NCBI GenBank assembly: GCA_008711295.1
Contig: VUYV01000047.1
Location: 2,337,480 to 2,401,479, forward strand
Reading direction: 5' to 3'
DNA from: Anarhynchus alexandrinus
Taxonomy: Eukaryota > Chordata > Aves > Charadriiformes > Charadriidae
Length of the DNA: 64,000 bases
Positions 48,833 to 61,499 of the stretch are shown here, piece after piece; the first letter of the stretch is position 1; the number at the start of each line of letters is the position of its first letter. The translations under genes were made by a program, and so were the position numbers. Under the pieces are notes generated by a model, which was given only the letters and a program-made list of their open reading frames with translations, was not told the origin of the DNA and searched no databases.

Positions 48833-49994
48833 TTCCAATTTCGTGTGTAGATGAAATACTTCAAAGTCTCAAACACTCAAGCCATCACTAACACATGCAA
48901 TAATATAAACTGGAATGAATTTTCAGGATGTAGTAGGCTAAAACTCAGCTTTTGGAGCAGCAGGGTTGAAGTGCACTTTGACACCGGCCCTCTCCGTTCC
49001 CCCGCCCCAACACCCACTAGCTCTTCCTTACCTCAGCTTCTTCTCGCGCTTGGTCCCATCTGAGAGCAGCTGGCAATCACCAGTTGACACCAGAGCGCAC
49101 GAATTAGTCCAAGCTATAGCTCAGTCTGCACTTCTGCCCCATGTTCTCCAGACACCATAGTGTCAGTTTATATCAAAACCCACAAAATCAACTCATCACA
49201 TGTTCCTCCAAAAATCTCTCGGTTCCTCAGCACCCAGTCTCCATTCAAACCCATCTTTCTCTTCATGGTGCCGTGTGTACTTTCCTGCCCATTAAGGCAA
49301 ATGCTGGCCCTTGCTTTATCTCAGAGCCACCCAAATCCCTCACCTTCAAGAACTACTCTGCAAAGCCGCTGCTCGTGCACCGTGACAATATACTGAGCAT
49401 CTGTTTCTTCCACAGAGTCTACGAAATGCTTTTTGATAAATTACTGTTAAAAGATTTGTTTGTATTATGGAAGGAGTCTTCTTTTGTTCTGAGGGGAAAG
49501 AATTTGGACAGTAAAATCTAAACCTGGAGCTACACTCCTATTTTTCTGCACAGTTAAATACAAGTAAAGAATTTACTGAGCTAGTTTAACAAAAAAAAAA
49601 AAAGAAAAATGAAAAGAATTCACAACAAACCATACTGTTAATAAGATGTTAAGAGCCAATCCCCATGACCACTCTTCTTGATATGCCGTGTCACCTAAAT
49701 CCCAGCCTTTTTGCATTCCCGTTGCTATAGGTGCCTCTGAAACAGTAGTTCACACATTACCATTCACCCTCCTCCCTTCTGTCCCAGCCTGGTACCTCCT
49801 TGAGGGTGTCACACACCGTCGTCCATTTATCTTCCCTTTTTATCAGCTCGCTGAGCCCCTCAAAGATGGTCGGAACTTCTTACGTCCTCCCCCTTCCTCT
49901 CCCCCCGACAAATTTCCATTTATATCTAGATCTTCCAAGCCCAACACAACCTAATGGGCAGGAGAAGGCCTGATCCCAGATTGTTTAACAATGC

Positions 49995-50135
49995 CTTGAG
50001 GGGCTTATTCACCAAAGTTCGATGCTCTGACGAACAGCTTGCTGCGGCTCTAATGGTAAGGCATATAAAATGCATCATACATTAAATTTAATGTTGCCTC
50101 ATTAGTCTTAATTAGATTCCTACATTACACCAGGA
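49995..50135. promoter_or_regulatory. Candidate homeodomain-type conserved element
   Basis: ACATTAAATTTAATGT at 50080-50095 is a perfect 16-bp palindrome made of two TAAT homeodomain cores in inverted orientation. It is followed within 35 bases by CTCATTAGTCTTAATTAGATT, with two more TAAT-type cores. Just upstream, GTTCG and CGAAC form a small inverted pair (about 50018-50036). Density of such words in unique DNA resembles ancient enhancers; not tested. Confidence 0.35.
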
Positions 50136-50573
50136 TTATAGTTTCTTCATGTTTATGTTTGCTCCTAAAATAAAGTCTACACTAGACAACAGTTCGGTGT
50201 ACTTTCTAACCTTTGAATAAATATGCCCTGAATTGATACCTACCAGTATCCTTAACCTTAAAGAAACAGGAATTAAGTGATGCTACAATTGCCTTTTGGA
50301 CAGAGAGGCTATGTGGAGTCAGTCACAAAGGAATAAATTTAAAGAAAAAAAGTATAATGCGTAAACGTTACAAATTACTCATTTTGTGTTTTAAAGGGGT
50401 GGGCAGCGAAGGGAAAATAAAGGACTGTTTGTTTCATACTAATTAATACTGTCTTCTGGACCAGGATTTTCACAGTTTATTTACTTTCAGGGGCAAAATC
50501 TCTTTCGAGATGATGCCCCTATTTCAGCTTTAGAGCTTAGCTAGAGGTTGATGTAAGAGTACAGCACATCCTA

Positions 50574-50672
50574 TAGAACCATAGAATGGTTTAGGTTGGA
50601 AAGGACCTTGAAGATCATCAAGTTCCAACTCCCCTGCCATACATAATGACCTCCACCAGGACCACAGCATCT
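50574..50672 (-). mobile_element. Short CR1 3' tail, minus strand
   Basis: The reverse complement ends in CCATTCTATGGTTCTA and carries the GTTGGAACTTGATGATCTTC block, the same CR1 3' end type as at 21396 and 59410. Only about 100 bp are present, so it is a strongly 5'-truncated insertion. Similarity fades after the CCCCTGCCAT word, where the copy is damaged. Confidence 0.92.
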
Positions 50673-53394
50673 CAGAGGCCGGCAGTGAATAGAAAGAAGA
50701 TGACCCGAATCATGCTTTTCACTATTGACAAAAATACTACTCCGACAAGTCCAGAAAGGGAGCTGCTGTAGCAAAAGCTTTTCTTTCACCCAAGGAAAGA
50801 CAACACATATTCTGGGATTCCCCCCATCACACAGATCGTACCAGCTCAGGCTCCTCGTGGTGGTGAGCTGTTCCCCAACGTTCATCAATGATGCCATTCA
50901 TCCAGCGTCACCTCCAGCCACCACAGTCTGGTATGGCTCTACCCGCTGCAATCCAAATAACCAAGCTTGTATGACAGGCTCATCTCAAAAGGCATTTATA
51001 TTTAAAATAAACAACTATGAATATGTGAATTCTCTGTTATGATAAAACAGTTTATTTTAGAAGATTAAACCAAATGGATTTTTTTTTCCATAAAACTTTT
51101 TTTTTTTTTTTTAGTAGGAAAAAGTCTGGTTACACCAGAATTGTTTGAGGAATTGGGTTTCTTTTCAAGACTTTTCTCTCCAAGCTTTTAATAAATTTTT
51201 GGAGTAACCCATTTTTTTCACGTCAAACTGAAGCTTGATTGTTTTAAACATTGAAAGGATGATAGCTGGTTTAAAAAATGTTGTCATTCTTAATATTTTG
51301 GCCCAGATCTTGCCACAAAATAGTTTGAAACTATTTCTCACACAGCACAGAGTGCGATCCATACATGTTTATCTATTTCTTTCCAACTGACTTATCCAAG
51401 CATCCACAGTAGCATAGGAGCAAAGAGAAGCCAATTAGCATTACTACCAGTTAGTGTTCCGCTGATATTTTTAGGATCGTTTCCTTTCATATCCCATACC
51501 ATTAATTTGATAAAATTTAATAAAATTTCATTTGAATTTGCACGTGGCCACTCTTACTTGTGAATTAGAATTTGAAGAATATTATTAAAAAAAACCCACA
51601 ACAGCGTGAATCTGTATACTTCATTTGCTTAAGGGTTTAAAAGAAATTCTTTTGTCCTGTTTGGATTTTCTTTTTTCAGAAACATTTGCAAAAAACTGAG
51701 CATTTGAGGTATTCTCACATTGAAATGCACATATTCCAGTGGTCTCACCAGGTACACTAAAATAACATTATTTCCTCTGAGATAAAACAAGCTGACTTAG
51801 GCTTTGAAAAATCCTTTCCTTGGCTCAGGAAATGGGGAAATACTTATGAAAGTTTTTGAGAACTATCTGGCTTTGTAAGTAGATCAAAGTTTAAATATTT
51901 GTATCACAGACAATACGGAAACAGTCATTTAAATGACTAAAGCAGAGATTTGACAGCATCCATCCCCGAGCACATTAGAGTGCACACGCACTGACTTTGT
52001 CCAAACTTGAATTTAAACTTTACATCCGTCTATGCTACAGTAGCACGTTTTCCTTAGGACTGATGTCTTGGGAAAGGCCTATGCAACCCAAAAAGGAAAA
52101 AGGTTTACATTTTCTAAAATCCCCTAATCCTGCCTTTTTGCAGTCTCTCTATAAATTGCTACCTTTTCCTGAGGGGATAAAAAGCTCAGTGGTTTCTTCA
52201 GTTCTTTGAGGGCTTTGTCGTGTTATATCCACCAGTGAGGAAAGAAGGAAAAAAGGACCAGGTGACTCCTGTGGCAAACCGCGGCTATGGAACAGCTCAA
52301 GTCCCAAGCAAACAAACAAAACCCCCAGAAATGCACAAAACGCCTACCATTCTTCATCATGAATTCAGAGAATACCAAAATGTTTCAGCAAATATGGGTG
52401 AGGGACATATCAATGGGCTACTGACAGATTCAGAGGAGGGAGGAGGACTGGATGAACCAAGTACATACCTTTAGCAGATAATATCATGTATAATTACAGT
52501 ACAGTTTAGAGCACCTGAAATAAGTTTGGGAGAGGAGGGGGAAAAAAAAAAGCGATAACTGAATGATGAGATGGCATTTATAAAAAATGAGGTATGAGTG
52601 CCCAAGAACAAATCTTCACTTTCTACCTTAAAACTATACGAAGTGTTTCAGAGTTGGTAAAACTTAGAATTGCTTCTTTTGCCAAAAGGCCCAAGAAAAG
52701 TCAACTTTGTGTGGATTAGCTGTGAGGCAGGGCACAGGCAGGGGAAGACACATCCACCTCCCTTGACTCTGGTTAATACAACCTCCAGCAAAAAATAACA
52801 GACATTGTAGGAAGGCTGGGACGACTTCTTGTCTTTTTATTGCCTTGCTGCGGTGGCCTGCAGGCAGCAAGGACAACCAGCCACGCTGGGCTTCACTGGG
52901 AAAGGCTTCCAGCATGGCTGGAACCAGATCCACGGGAGAAGGGGAGCGCGTGAACCCCAGGCACGCAGACCAGACCTCCAGATGTTGGAAGGAGAGCGGC
53001 TCCTGCTCGGCGGGCGATGGAGGAGGGGACGAGGGTGGCGATCCTGCTGCTAGGAACGGCTCCGCTCTGAGGAGCTGGCAGGAGATGAGAGGTACGTTGG
53101 ACTCTGCAAAGAGCTGCAGCAACTTCCTCTGGAGCAACAGGGAACTTCGCAAAGAGCGGCTGCACACTAAATCATAACTTCAAGGCTTCTGCAGGTGAGG
53201 CACAGCTGAGCTGTGCTTTGGGACAGTGCAAGCGAGAGCCTGGTCCACTCCATCCCCATCCACCCCATCCCCATCCCTCTGCGCCTCTGGTTGGATCACA
53301 GCCCTGTTGTTTGACTTTACACCCTTCACGGTGCGGGTGATGTATTGCCCTCCTTTTGGGTTTCATTTGAGACATAAGGAAAGCTCTGGGACCT
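50673..53394. other. Unique noncoding stretch with GC-rich patch
   Basis: No gene recognised. A GC-rich patch at 52840-53290 holds the longest open frame of the window (167 codons, minus, 52664-53167), overlapped by plus frames of 110 and 74 codons and a 90-codon minus frame. Several phases being open at once points to composition. A CCATCCCC-type short tandem lies at 53250-53280, and a T-rich tract at about 51097-51112. Confidence 0.5.
53250..53280. repeat. Short C-rich tandem repeat
   Basis: Two copies of a CCATCCCCATCC unit, about 15 bases apart. Confidence 0.7.
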
Positions 53395-53650
53395 CACCCA
53401 GAAGCGGATTAATTAATTTATTCTGCCTTTCCAAAGAAGGTTCGAATGTTTCCGGGATCAGCCATCCTCCTCGCACGCACATTAGCTGTTCTGGCAAGAG
53501 TGCCTCAGCCCAATTTGGTTTGAGTGACAAAAGTTAATTTTATTGATGCGCAGCCTTCTGTGATGCTAGGTAGGAGGTCCGACGATGCAAATCAAATGGC
53601 TTCTCCAAAAATATCACAGTGATTGATAATGAGGCAGTGATGCAGATTTT
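53395..53650. promoter_or_regulatory. Candidate conserved element with POU octamer
   Basis: Unique block with GGATTAATTAATTTATTCTG, TTAATTTTATTGATGCGC and GTGATTGATAATGAGG, together with a perfect POU octamer ATGCAAAT at 53585-53592. It retains several CpGs (TTCGAA, TCCGACGATG, TCGCACGCAC). Composition and motif density fit an ancient developmental enhancer; no conservation data are available here. Confidence 0.35.
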
Positions 53651-55603
53651 TGACACTTTTGATCCTACCACAAGCAAATGCTAAATTTAGAGATGGGAAT
53701 TTAAAAAACCAATGCCATGTTGCTTTAAAAGTAATCAGTGAAAGATATACATAGTTTAACGAAGACTAATGTTATCCAATGAAGATTTTTTTAAACCCAA
53801 AACAAAACAGGATTTAAAAAAAAAGGGGGGAAAAATTAACTTGAAACAAACATAGGTATAGAAACATGCCAAATATACTATTAAAGTTTAATTTCACTTT
53901 TAATGGAGAGGTCATACACTGCAATTTGATTCCACTACCGCATATTACTATATAGATACAGATACATGTCAAGTACTATGTTAGGTGTATAAGGGACGTA
54001 TCTGGAAGCACTTGAACAAGGAAGATGACTGACACTTACAAGAAAAGCCTTTATTATATGTCTATATTTTGTTTCATTAATCATGTATGTTCATTAACCA
54101 ATCATGGTAATTTATTATGCACTGTTTCAAGACATGTTGTGTTACAGTGGTGTCATTTTCACTTTGATCATCTAAAGATCTCGCAGGATGACATTTGTAA
54201 CCAAAGGACCTGGCTCCTCTGTATGTGCTGCATGAACGTGTACTAGAGATTCAGAAGTGTTGGGAAAAAAAAAAACCAAAACAACCACGGTTTGCAAGAT
54301 ACAAAAATTAATTATGTAGCTCAAAGATAACAACCTTCAAATTAGGTAGAAATATTCAGGTGAAGTGATTTGCACATGATTTTAATAGTGGATAAGCACC
54401 AAAAGGAGATGCTATTCATTTTGTCGTGTAGCATTTGATCATTAAGTGTTTTGCTAGGTTGTATCACACTCAATCTACACAACGTTCTGAAAAACATACT
54501 CTTTACAAAACAACCTAAAAATGTTCTCAAAAGTCTTGGCTTTCATCGCTACCTGCTATTGCATTTATATAGTGAGAAAATAAATATATGTTTATCAAAA
54601 GATAGTTAGGGGTACCATTACCATAATGCAGTACTTCCTTTCCCCTTCGTCTAATGGTCACTGCAAGAAGTGTTGTGAACCTGAGTATTAGATAGAGTCT
54701 GATTTTATGGAACCAAGGTTTACAACTTCTCCACTGTTCATTTCTGCCTTCTATTGCACCTTTCATAAACCTACTGATTAATATCAAACAGTGAACAACT
54801 CTGACAAGCAGGATTACTAATCCAACATAACTGTTTATAGTGTGAATGAAAAAAGCGCTCCATTTCCAGCCACTGCTCTTAATAATAAATTCCTGTTGTA
54901 CTTAAATGTTGAAGGGATTACATAACTGCCAAAGTTCCTTTAAATGTTAAGGGTAGTAATCATATTAAAGACATACTATACAGAAGCAAAAGCAAATGTC
55001 AGTTTAGTTATTATTACCATATTTGCATGGAGTTTTCAAATATAAGGCCAGATTCCTAAACGCGTCCAATTCGTGCTCGTTGCGGCTGAAGAGAGCAAAG
55101 AGGAAAAGGAGCTGCGAACCCCGCCGGCCATGCTGCAATCCTGTGCCATATAAGGGTCAGAAAAAGGAGGTTCACGTGCTGTCGGCTAGCCACAGGGCTG
55201 TTCTGGATTACACCAGCTGAAACAGTACCACCGGGACAATCGGGCCAGAGAGACGAAGGGGAATGCCACGCATTCCTCCCTCTTCCCCTGCGCATACTTT
55301 GCGCAAGAAAGCTGTTAGATTGGCTCGATACCATCCTCGGACAATTCTGAAGCGCCCACTTAAGACATGCTTATGACAACTGCGACCCTCTTGGCTATCC
55401 TAAGACAGTGACAGCTAGGAATCTGCTGCAAACAAAATCAAATACGCAGATGCTTATACACGCGGTCTTTTGATACTTTTCCTTATGCTATTGGCTTTAA
55501 CGCTCCATATTAAACACCCTGAAGACAATTAATGCCTTATTAACAACGAAGGCTATGAATTGTCAAGCATTTCCAGAGAAAATGCTGATAAATCAATTTT
55601 AAA

Positions 55604-55670
55604 AATAAAAATATTATATAAAAAAAAAACCAAGCAAACAACAAAGAAACACCAAAAAAACAACAAAGAC
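55604..55670. repeat. A-rich tract with CAAA units
   Basis: A run followed by imperfect CAAA, CAAC and GAAA units. Low-complexity DNA. Confidence 0.8.
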
Positions 55671-57697
55671 CTAGATCTTGAATTGCACTCTATATTTGCC
55701 TCCTTCGCTGCCTTGGTGTCATTTGCAGGATTAAAACCTGAGCCTGGCGCCTCTCCACACTGTGATTACTGGCAAAGAAACAATTCTTTGACTGCCTTTC
55801 CAGTACTCTTTTAAAGGACCGGGGTTATTCACGCAGAACCACACCCCTCATCCAGCAGGAGAAGAGGAATGCTTGCCCATGGAAGTTATGCGCACGCAAT
55901 GAAACTCTTGTTCCCAAGTTAGAAATGGGACCCCATTATTAACATTCCTGATATTCATAGCGCTGCTCACGTTCCACAGCACCCAGCAGCGCTCAGCCAG
56001 CAGCCTCAATTAAAAAACATCTAACTGTGACTTTTATATTACCATTTAATCAGTTCTTTTCGGAATTGCTCACCTGCAGAGCCGTGCTGCAGCTCTTCCT
56101 TTGGAAGGTAGGGGTCCAGCCACAGTCTCACCCGAAAAGCCAATGCCAATGATGCTCGTTGGTGCTAACGTCCCAGAGGAGCATCAGCTCTACAGCTGCA
56201 CCCGCGTCCCTTCCTTCAACGTTCGCTGAACGGTGTTTCTTCAAAGTCACCCACTTCCATACTGCCACAATTGCCAACTTTTGGCTTACAATAAATAGAA
56301 TAATGAAAAGGCAAAGAGGAGCGATGTTACTAATTCACTGCACGTTAGGGTCCAGGGATGGTTGCAACGTGTTTGACACCTAAAAATTAAGTATTGTCTG
56401 GTAACTTACGTAGCGCTGGGTGGAAAGCAGTCTCCCATGGCTCAAGAATCCGTGAGATGTTGAACATTTTCCTCTACAAACTCAAAAATCCAAAACATTT
56501 GCCAATAATATACGTGTAAGAATAGAGATGTCTCTAGATAGGGTCTAGAGAAGGTCAAATTGCTTTGAAACGTCGTCTCTTTTTTTAGGCTAGTTATCAC
56601 TATGGCAGTGATAAATATTTTGCAAAAAATATAAATAAAGCAGGCTGGATATTGCATACTCAGAACGGGTGTCACTAGAGAACTCTTTTCTTTTTTTTTT
56701 TTACCCTAAGTGAAATTTCTAGGAAGGATTTTGGCAAAAATATGAGCGTGGAAAGCACCATGGGAAGCACATTAGCCCTAACGCATTCAGCGACCTACAA
56801 TGGGTTCCCTGCCACCGTGGCTATCACGTCTTCATGTCAAGCTCTTCCTTTATGGGAATTTTGAGAAGGGAGGAAAATTAGTCATGCTCTTATTTCTCAG
56901 CATTCTTTGACCAAGTATCAGAAGAAACTGCTTTTTTCAAATCACGTTTTTAGTTAGTGACACTTTTTTTAATCTCTGGTTTGGTGTTTGTCCACAAACA
57001 GAAAGGAAACCTAGTGGCTCAGCAGATGGCCACCTTAGACGGTTTCCTGAGGGTTGGGAAGGTTTGAAGAGGGAACCCCACACTCCTTCACGGGATCCTG
57101 AGGTCTCCCCGGCCCACTGACATCTACCATCTAATGCCTGATGACAGGGCAATGGAGACTGCGTGTTTCAGCTGCGTTTCTAACGCTATCAAAGCCCCTT
57201 TCCCTTGTAACTCAACTGTTCTAATTATGCACATTTCCCTTTGCTGTATTCCTCAAGGTCTTGTCTCACCAAATGATGTAACTCTTGATTACAGCTCTTG
57301 TATTCAGCTTGTACGACGAGGCTGAAATACTCCCGAACACCTTGATGACAAGTACATGGATTTGCCTGGCAAAACAATAACCACGCTAAAGCTCTTTTAA
57401 CATCCCGGTTTCTCTGCTGAAAGCATCTGCCTATACTGTCAATTCATCCTGTGCCTCTTGGGTGTCTGACTTAAGCATAAGTATGCAAGTCCTATAAATG
57501 AATACATGCCGCTGGGGGTAGCACTTACAGTAGAGGAGTATCGTCTCATGAGTGATAAGGGTGACAGAAGTGCAAAGCAGAGCTGAGTGGATCTGGCACT
57601 CACATTGCGAACAACACAGCATTCGTACGGGAAGATTTTCCCACAGAATGACATGCAATAATTTATTCTAAGCCCTTCCAACTTGTGTGTGGTTGTT

Positions 57698-57724
57698 TTT
57701 TTTTTGGTTGGGTTTTTTTTTTTC
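57698..57724. repeat. T-rich tract
   Basis: T runs separated by GGTTGGG. Confidence 0.8.
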
Positions 57725-58585
57725 CCTCCTCTGAGAAGTTGCTATCTTCTGCAGCTTTTCTCTAAATAACTATTTAAGGGAAGATGCCACTGCTAAAATG
57801 AAGTACCTCATTTGAAGGAAAGCTAACCAGTCTGACCAAATAAATAATTACTAGTCAACAGTATTCCCACATGGCTGCCTTCTACAAGAGTGTATCACTG
57901 AGAAAAAAAGGGTAGGTTTTTTTAATACTAAAATGCTGATGGTTTAAAGTAAAAGTTTTAAAAGGCCCAATTTTTAATCCCTGGTTATAAGCATAAAAGC
58001 AAAATAAAAATAAGCCTCCTGAAGTTTTAGGCAGGAAATGTTGTTTACTCAATGACAACCCTGCTCTGAGCATTTCGTCTTCCTAAAGGTCAGAGCATGA
58101 AAGACTTCCAGATCCCCCAATGCTCTGCTGCACAGAGAAGCATAAAAACTCTTATCCTGAGCCAGACTGGTTCCCCAACACGTCTACTGTCATGTCTCCA
58201 ACACTACCCACCACCAGATGTTTCAGCAGATGCAATAAACGGGTGAAATAAAGGTGGCTGCGGGACACTCCTTGTCTTCTGATGGAGGTCAAACATTTTC
58301 CAACCACATATGACCTGAGACCAGATAGATATGGGCACTGTCCTGTCACCATTTAGAGCCATAAATTAGAATAAGACATCCTCCTCTGCCCAGCGCTTCT
58401 GCTGAAAAGGGCAGAATTCAGTGACCCCGGGGTCTGAAGTCACAGCAGAAAGTCTGAAACCTCCCTGGTCACCTATAAACATCCCATTCTCTTCTCCCCA
58501 TTTTTCCTATCCCCCCACTTAGGTCCTCTCCTTGTTACTGCTTAGCTGCATTGTTCAGCTCTTTGTAAAAACAAAGCAAAAAATA

Positions 58586-58654
58586 CATCACTACTCTTAT
58601 CCAATACATAAACTCAATAGACTAAAAATCATATAGTTTACAAAGATTTGTGCA
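58586..58654 (+). mobile_element. Dispersed repeat, copy 1
   Basis: A 69-base segment is repeated at 60114-60183 in the same orientation with roughly 85-87 percent identity by eye. Shared words include CTTATCC.ATACATAAACTC, AATAG.CTAAAA and TTACAAAGATTT. Similarity ends just after GTGCA. With the tail seen in copy 2, this is best read as two fragments of one old interspersed element rather than a local duplication, as the flanks do not match. Confidence 0.6.
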
Positions 58655-59409
58655 AGCATTTAAAAATTTCCATCCCACGTAATTACAGAAATTCAAGTAA
58701 AGGCAACAAAAACCTGTACCTTTCCCTTGGAAACTCTGCTCAGCCTCAAGCCTATGCGCACGCGTCCCTGAGACGTGATCCTCTTGCCTCTCTGCTGCCT
58801 GTTCTCCAGCTGTTGGTGGTTAGCACAAAAGAGACAGGGAGACCAATACCGCTCTTCCAAACATCTCTGCTTCTCTGTCAGTGACTTTCTGCCTTCAGCA
58901 ACCTGGTCAGAGAGCGACGCTTAAGCATGCACCTTCCTTTAGACTATAATTCCCAAAAACAAAAACCAGCATTAAAAGGAGGGAAGCATTCAGAATTACA
59001 GTCAGTTCAGTCAGCCTTGATTTTCCTAGTCAGCAACCTCAAAATACAAGCACAGCCTTCAAAATGCAAGCTTATAATGTCAACTAAAGGTCACAATTTT
59101 ATTATTTTTAAACTAGCTGAGTGTCTTATTAAAGTGTCCAAATGGAAAAGAAAGAGTAATGATGTTCCAGTCTGAACTGTCTAACGAGGCTGAAATGTGA
59201 AAATCCTCGAGAAGTAGGAAATCCATGTAGTGAATGACCAGCTCTCACTTAGCTGTACAGCAGCGGGAAAGGAGAGGAAGATCTATGTAAATTTTTAGAA
59301 AAGTACAACGCTATCTACAGTAATCGGTGTGTTTGGATTTGAAGGGTGAGATTATCAGAGAGATAAGAGCCCACCCAAGGAGATCTGGTGTGAATTTAGC
59401 TCACAGCTT

Positions 59410-59513
59410 TGAGCAACTTGGTCTAGTGGGAGGTGTCCCTGCCTATGGCAGGGGGGTTGGAACTCGATGATCTTCAAGGTCCCTTCCAACCCAAACCATT
59501 CTATGATTCTACA
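59410..59513 (+). mobile_element. Short CR1 3' tail, plus strand
   Basis: From the GGTCTAGTGGGAGGTGTCCC word through GGCAGGGGGGTTGGAACTCG to CATTCTATGATTCTAC it is nearly identical to the last 95 bases of the copy at 21396. It is a 5'-truncated CR1 insertion of the same subfamily. The low divergence suggests it is one of the younger insertions in the window. Confidence 0.95.
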
Positions 59514-60113
59514 GGCGGTACTCCTCACAGTTCACAATTGCAGTGTTATAAAAAAAAAAAAACACATATAAAGATAACAGTACAGGAAACAAAGATTTAA
59601 AAAAAAAAATGTCAGCATTAACAAAGAGAAGGAAACACAACAAAAATGGTTTGAGAAACCACCTGTGAGATGCTGAGCAAGTCTGTTCCATCAGATATCT
59701 ACGATGCTCCCAGGGCACCACTGCAGGAGCACGTGAATCATTGCTCTAAGCATATGCAGATCTTTGTGAGACTGGTCTTAATAGATTTCTGTAATACATA
59801 CATGATTTAAAAACATACTTTCATTTAAAAGTTCAGTTTTGTAAGCACATCAAAGCTTTGAAAAAATGTAGATTTATGTCTTTTAATAGTGCATATTAAT
59901 AATATTGATATAATTATCACTATTCATATTTGAAGACTCCTGAATACAAATTTTTCAAAGATTACTTGAAATTCAGAATGGGGAGTAGAGATCCATAATT
60001 TAGTGGGTAGAAGTGGGAGTCAAGTTTTCTGGAGCCTAATTTTCCCAGTGTTTAAATATTGCAGAGAATCGATGCAAAGCTCTGAAATGAACTTTGGAAA
60101 AACTGTTCATTCT

Positions 60114-60230
60114 CATTACTACACTTATCCGATACATAAACTCAATAGGCTAAAATTCATAGATGTTACAAAGATTTGGTGCAGTTCAATAGAGCGCTTT
60201 GAGATCTCATGATGAAAGAGTGAACACAAG
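60114..60230 (+). mobile_element. Dispersed repeat, copy 2, with tail
   Basis: The first 70 bases repeat the segment at 58586-58654. Directly after comes AGAGCGCTTTGAGATCTC followed by ATGATGAAAG, a tail form I remember from widespread vertebrate repeats ('gcgctttgagatct..gatgaaa'). A reverse-oriented relative of that tail lies at 41729. Family name not known; an ancient SINE or nonautonomous element is likely. Confidence 0.5.
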
Positions 60231-61499
60231 TACAAAGTAATATAATGAAGATAGCACCATTAATTAGAATTATTAAAATTCATACACGAAAACCTATAAT
60301 CTAAGCAGTGGGGACTAAGTTATTTGTAGATGCTTAAAATAAGGATAAACGTTAAGAATATTAATTCGGACAATTGAACCTGGCATACCAAAATTGGCCT
60401 TTTTGTTTTGTTTAGTCTTTGGAGAACAACAGATAAGTTCCCATAAAACAAGAACAATGAGCTGCTGTGTGTATACTCTGATTTGCTTTTTAAGATGCTC
60501 ATTTAGTACTTAACAGCAAGTGCTAGGTAGAACAAGCCATTCCTGGAGCAACCAGTGATGTGATGGGGAGAAAGATTTTTTTGATTTTTTTTATTTTTTT
60601 TTTTCATCTAAAAGGTGGAGACCAAGAACCCCGCTCTCACAGAAGGTGATCTGGGGGGTTGAGCAAGGAGAAGGATGCCGGTGAGGGCCACAGTCCACGT
60701 ACACGCCAACCCTTCGTGGTTCATTCAGCAGTTTTCAGACTTTAACCCTTCTTGCTAATGCCCTCCAGGGAAAATAAACGTGAAGAGCCTCCACGTGCAA
60801 TTTGTCTAAGCCCCACCTTGGCAGCAGAGATGAACAACTGCCGAGACTGTGCCCCTCTCTGTCCCATCCTGACATTTCCTTCCAGCCAAACCTCGCTCTA
60901 GCAGGCACCGAGCAAACATACATAGGCAAAGCTCTGCTCAATGGCAGCAGGATCAGCCAGCAACGCAAGTGTCCAAACGAAGTTACAACAATGGCCACAT
61001 CAGCTATCTGCTGCCAGCCTGGGGACTGTGACTAACTTGCGCATACATTTGCATAAGTTATATAAAAATGAATGTATAAAGTTATATTTATCTGTACTTG
61101 TATCTTCTTTGATATGAGTGGATGTTGCTTGTCCACCCACAGCAAAAACTTACAATATTGTAGGCTTATAAATACAGAAAGGAGGAGAGCAAACTACAAC
61201 AGATTTCTCCTAGGCTATACTTCAAATATTGTTCAGAAGAACGGAGTTGTGGAGAGCAGCTAGGGCTTGCAACACATCGGTACGTTGGCCATCAATATGG
61301 CACCATTTCCAGTGCTGTTGTGTTCCCATAGATAAGGAAATCGGTCTGATGAGGTGTGATAAATAACTTCGCTTCTTCACCTTCATTTCCCACTGCATCC
61401 AGGGTCCTTGGACCGATTCCCATGACTTACAGTCCTCTGCACGCCCAACATCTCTCTGTATCCCACCCCAAACTGGGCAAAAATACGAGCAATCAGGGT

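Larger units (their letters stand above)
44841..49994. other. Unique noncoding stretch
   Basis: No gene recognised. It contains an AT/CA-rich alternating region near 45895-46050, the T34 run at 46620-46653, a short AT-rich repetitive segment (TAATA/ATACTA words) at 47245-47300, an A-rich tract at 48802-48832 and a CpG-richer patch around 48120-48450. A 126-codon plus-strand frame at 49141-49521 has no domain. Confidence 0.5.
53651..58585. other. Unique noncoding stretch
   Basis: No gene recognised. It contains a short G run near 53824, an A-rich tract (55604-55670) and a T-rich tract (57698-57724). An AT-rich unique part at 54040-54200 has homeodomain-like words (TTCATTAACCAATCATGG) but nothing decisive. 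Frames are all under 100 codons. Confidence 0.5.
58655..61499. other. Unique noncoding stretch between repeats
   Basis: No gene recognised apart from the CR1 tail at 59410 and the repeat at 60114. It contains two A-rich runs (59547-59563 and about 59599-59610) and a T-rich run near 60576-60604. The segment 59760-60000 is very AT-rich. Confidence 0.5.
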
